DNA of 64,000 nt. Origin: Aristolochia californica (taxonomy: Eukaryota; Streptophyta; Magnoliopsida; Piperales; Aristolochiaceae). Below are positions 62,711 to 64,000 of the stretch, in pieces. The stretch lies in contig JARWKL010000008.1 of assembly GCA_029961685.1 (NCBI GenBank), positions 31,621,619 through 31,685,618 of the forward strand. Reading direction: 5' to 3'. The position numbers were made by a program, and so were the translations under genes. Within the stretch, counting starts at the first letter, position 1; every line of letters begins with the position of its first letter. The notes under the pieces were generated by a model. The model did no database searches. It worked only from the letters and a program-made list of their open reading frames with translations, and was not told the DNA's origin.

Positions 62711-62865
62711 ATGTCCTGAGGAAGTGTAGAGTCATCAGTATTAGAGTACAGAAACAGTGAGCCGCCACTCTCGATGCTAAGGAATTTTAATGAAGCTAAG
62801 TCTGTATATTCATTGGTAACAGCAAATATGTCCACACAAACCCCCGATTGAACAGCAACAGCTGC
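62711..62865 (-). CDS. Sec23/Sec24-family protein, internal exon
   Basis: Exon of a host COPII trunk-domain protein. It reads AAVAVQSGVCVDIFAVTNEY... and SIESGGSLFLYSNTDDSTLP, words typical of plant Sec23/Sec24-family vesicle coat proteins acting in ER-to-Golgi transport. The acceptor TTTGCACAG precedes 62865; the donor is AT|GTAAGT at 62711/62710. The exon is 155 nt, entering in phase 0 and leaving two bases of a codon. No following exon is found to the left: the intron runs into the repeat chain at 62547. The coding sequence shows no break. The family is recalled, not searched. Confidence 0.7.
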
Positions 62866-62967
62866 CTGTGCAAAGTCATCATGGATTATTTTTCCAAAGA
62901 TCTGTAGATTCTACAAAACTCAACCATTTCAGCACTTGGGTGTATATAGAGGCATAAGGCAATTTAC

Positions 62968-63113
62968 CAGTTCTTTGTAGAAGGGTGTCTGCTCAGGAAG
63001 CAGTGCACAGTCTGCATCCTTTCCTTTACTGGCATATTGCTCACCATAACGCCTTGTATCTAATTGACTGGCTCCATAATCAGGAGGACCAGACAAAAAT
63101 GTAAAAACCCTAG
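62968..63113 (-). CDS. Sec23/Sec24-family protein, preceding exon
   Basis: Reads RVFTFLSGPPDYGASQLDTR then RYGEQYASKG and LLPEQTPFYKEL, with no stop. The acceptor ATTGCAG precedes 63113 (phase 1 entry); the donor is CTG|GTAAAT at 62968/62967, phase 0, matching the next exon across a 102-nt intron. FLSGPP is a conserved strand of the Sec23/Sec24 trunk domain. Earlier exons would lie to the right but are not identified in 63114-64000. Confidence 0.7.
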
Positions 63114-64000
63114 CTGCAATCAATTTTTGACCCACATAAATATCTAATAAACAAATGCTGATAGTCACTAATGCAGTCGATTTTGGAGCCACATAACCAA
63201 TAAACGAATGTTTACAAATACTAATGCAATTAGTACAATCAATTTTAAGAAAACAAAATTCAAAAAGGTAAATTGAGACAAGATATTCTTCCAGGCCCCT
63301 ATTGTCGCCCTTGAGAGGAAACACTCCACCCAAGGAAAAGAACATGTTATTACCTCGTAAGAGGAAGTATCCAAAAAAATTGTGACCAATGCTTTTCCAG
63401 GAAACCGATAATCAACCATTGAAAAACCAATTCTTTCAATTGGCAACATTTAGCTCATTTCCAGCCATTATGGTTTCACAAGACATAATTAATAGAATTA
63501 ACATATACTTTTCATAGTGAGGGATAAAGACAATCCTAGATTCAAAGCAGAAATCTTCAAAAATACGAATAGAAAAACAAGGAATGACTCTCCAGATTTA
63601 TCCCTCACAATAAGTTGCATGCATATGACTAATGAACATCAATGGGAAAAGAACAATGAAAACACTCAACTTTTTTAAAGAGAGAGCATCCAGAAATAAG
63701 GGGTACAGGCCATTTTTTCAATAATGAAAAAGATTTTATTAAAAAAAAATTAATGATAGATTTTAGTTGAAAGAATAAGTCTACCCATAAGGAAAACAGA
63801 ACCAGATATATCTTGTGCATAGAAAAGAGGAAGACATCAAACATGGATGACACACTTTGGTGGTAGTAACTGCAAGAATGTTTGATGATCTAAATCTGGT
63901 GCCACCAGATGTCAATAAGTTGAAAGATTAACCGAAATTTCCTCATAGCACTGCTCCATCCTCAATGGGAATCAGAAGCCTTTTCTCATCCAAGGATGGA
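63114..64000 (-). other. Probable intron or upstream gene region
   Basis: A/T-rich. A minus-strand stretch at about 63353-63449 is open and followed by GAG|GTAATA, a donor-like site, but its phase does not fit the exon at 63113 and its protein is not recognised. Nothing else supported. Confidence 0.35.

Noticed and set aside
62929..63345. 138-aa minus-strand frame as one continuous exon
   Set aside because: Only its middle (62968-63113) matches Sec23/Sec24-type sequence; both ends cross clear splice sites.

Overview
This window is plant nuclear DNA from a repeat-dense region. It carries Ty3/gypsy gag-protease-RT fragments, L1-type LINE pieces with RNase H domains, a hAT-like end, and many fragments of an endogenous caulimovirid-like pararetrovirus (EPRV). 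At the far right are two spliced exons of a host Sec23/Sec24-family (COPII) protein on the minus strand. No bacterial genes, rRNA, tRNA or CRISPR were seen. The species cannot be named from the sequence; a seed plant is inferred.

Layout: the first ~62.5 kb is a chain of five chimeric blocks. Each block has a 'module 1': a Ty3/gypsy fragment, a gag palindrome, a segment with a TATA box, an unidentified ORF ('X'), a GAGCTCGA-rich hAT-like repeat, and a minus-strand LINE 3' end. In blocks 1-4 this is followed by an EPRV 'module 2': a short plus-strand fragment, a (CT)n(AT)n microsatellite, a minus-strand movement-protein-like fragment, a tandem array of ~925-bp units, and a minus-strand protease region. 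Module 1 lies at about 1-4182, 18767-22509, 28091-31499, 45411-50140 and 57629-62547. Two forms of module 2 alternate. The long form (blocks 1 and 3) runs on through zinc finger, capsid-like and movement regions and then joins gypsy RNase H. The short form (blocks 2 and 4) breaks in the protease region and joins gypsy gag. The same joints recur in both members of each pair, so the layout reads as a duplicated A-B-A-B segment of 27-29 kb, not as independent insertions.

The four tandem arrays hold about 8, 4, 11 and 6 units plus partial ones. Read on the minus strand, each unit has a TATA box, ~600 nt of leader-like sequence with short hydrophobic ORFs, a decayed Met-tRNA primer-binding-site motif, and usually a G-run (GGGA)n tract. 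This matches the order promoter - leader - primer site in caulimovirids. A diverged single unit at 5827-6162 abuts an exact 12-nt primer site (5815-5826) and the viral leader, and links the arrays to the virus. A 5'-truncated LINE with a 14-bp target duplication sits inside the first array.

Nothing viral or transposon-derived looks intact: zinc knuckle, protease and RT fragments carry shared or private breaks. The host exon 62711-62865 ends in a good splice donor facing the repeats, so the whole repeat chain probably lies inside an intron of the Sec23-like gene or has cut the gene off. All similarity statements are by eye; no alignments or searches were run.
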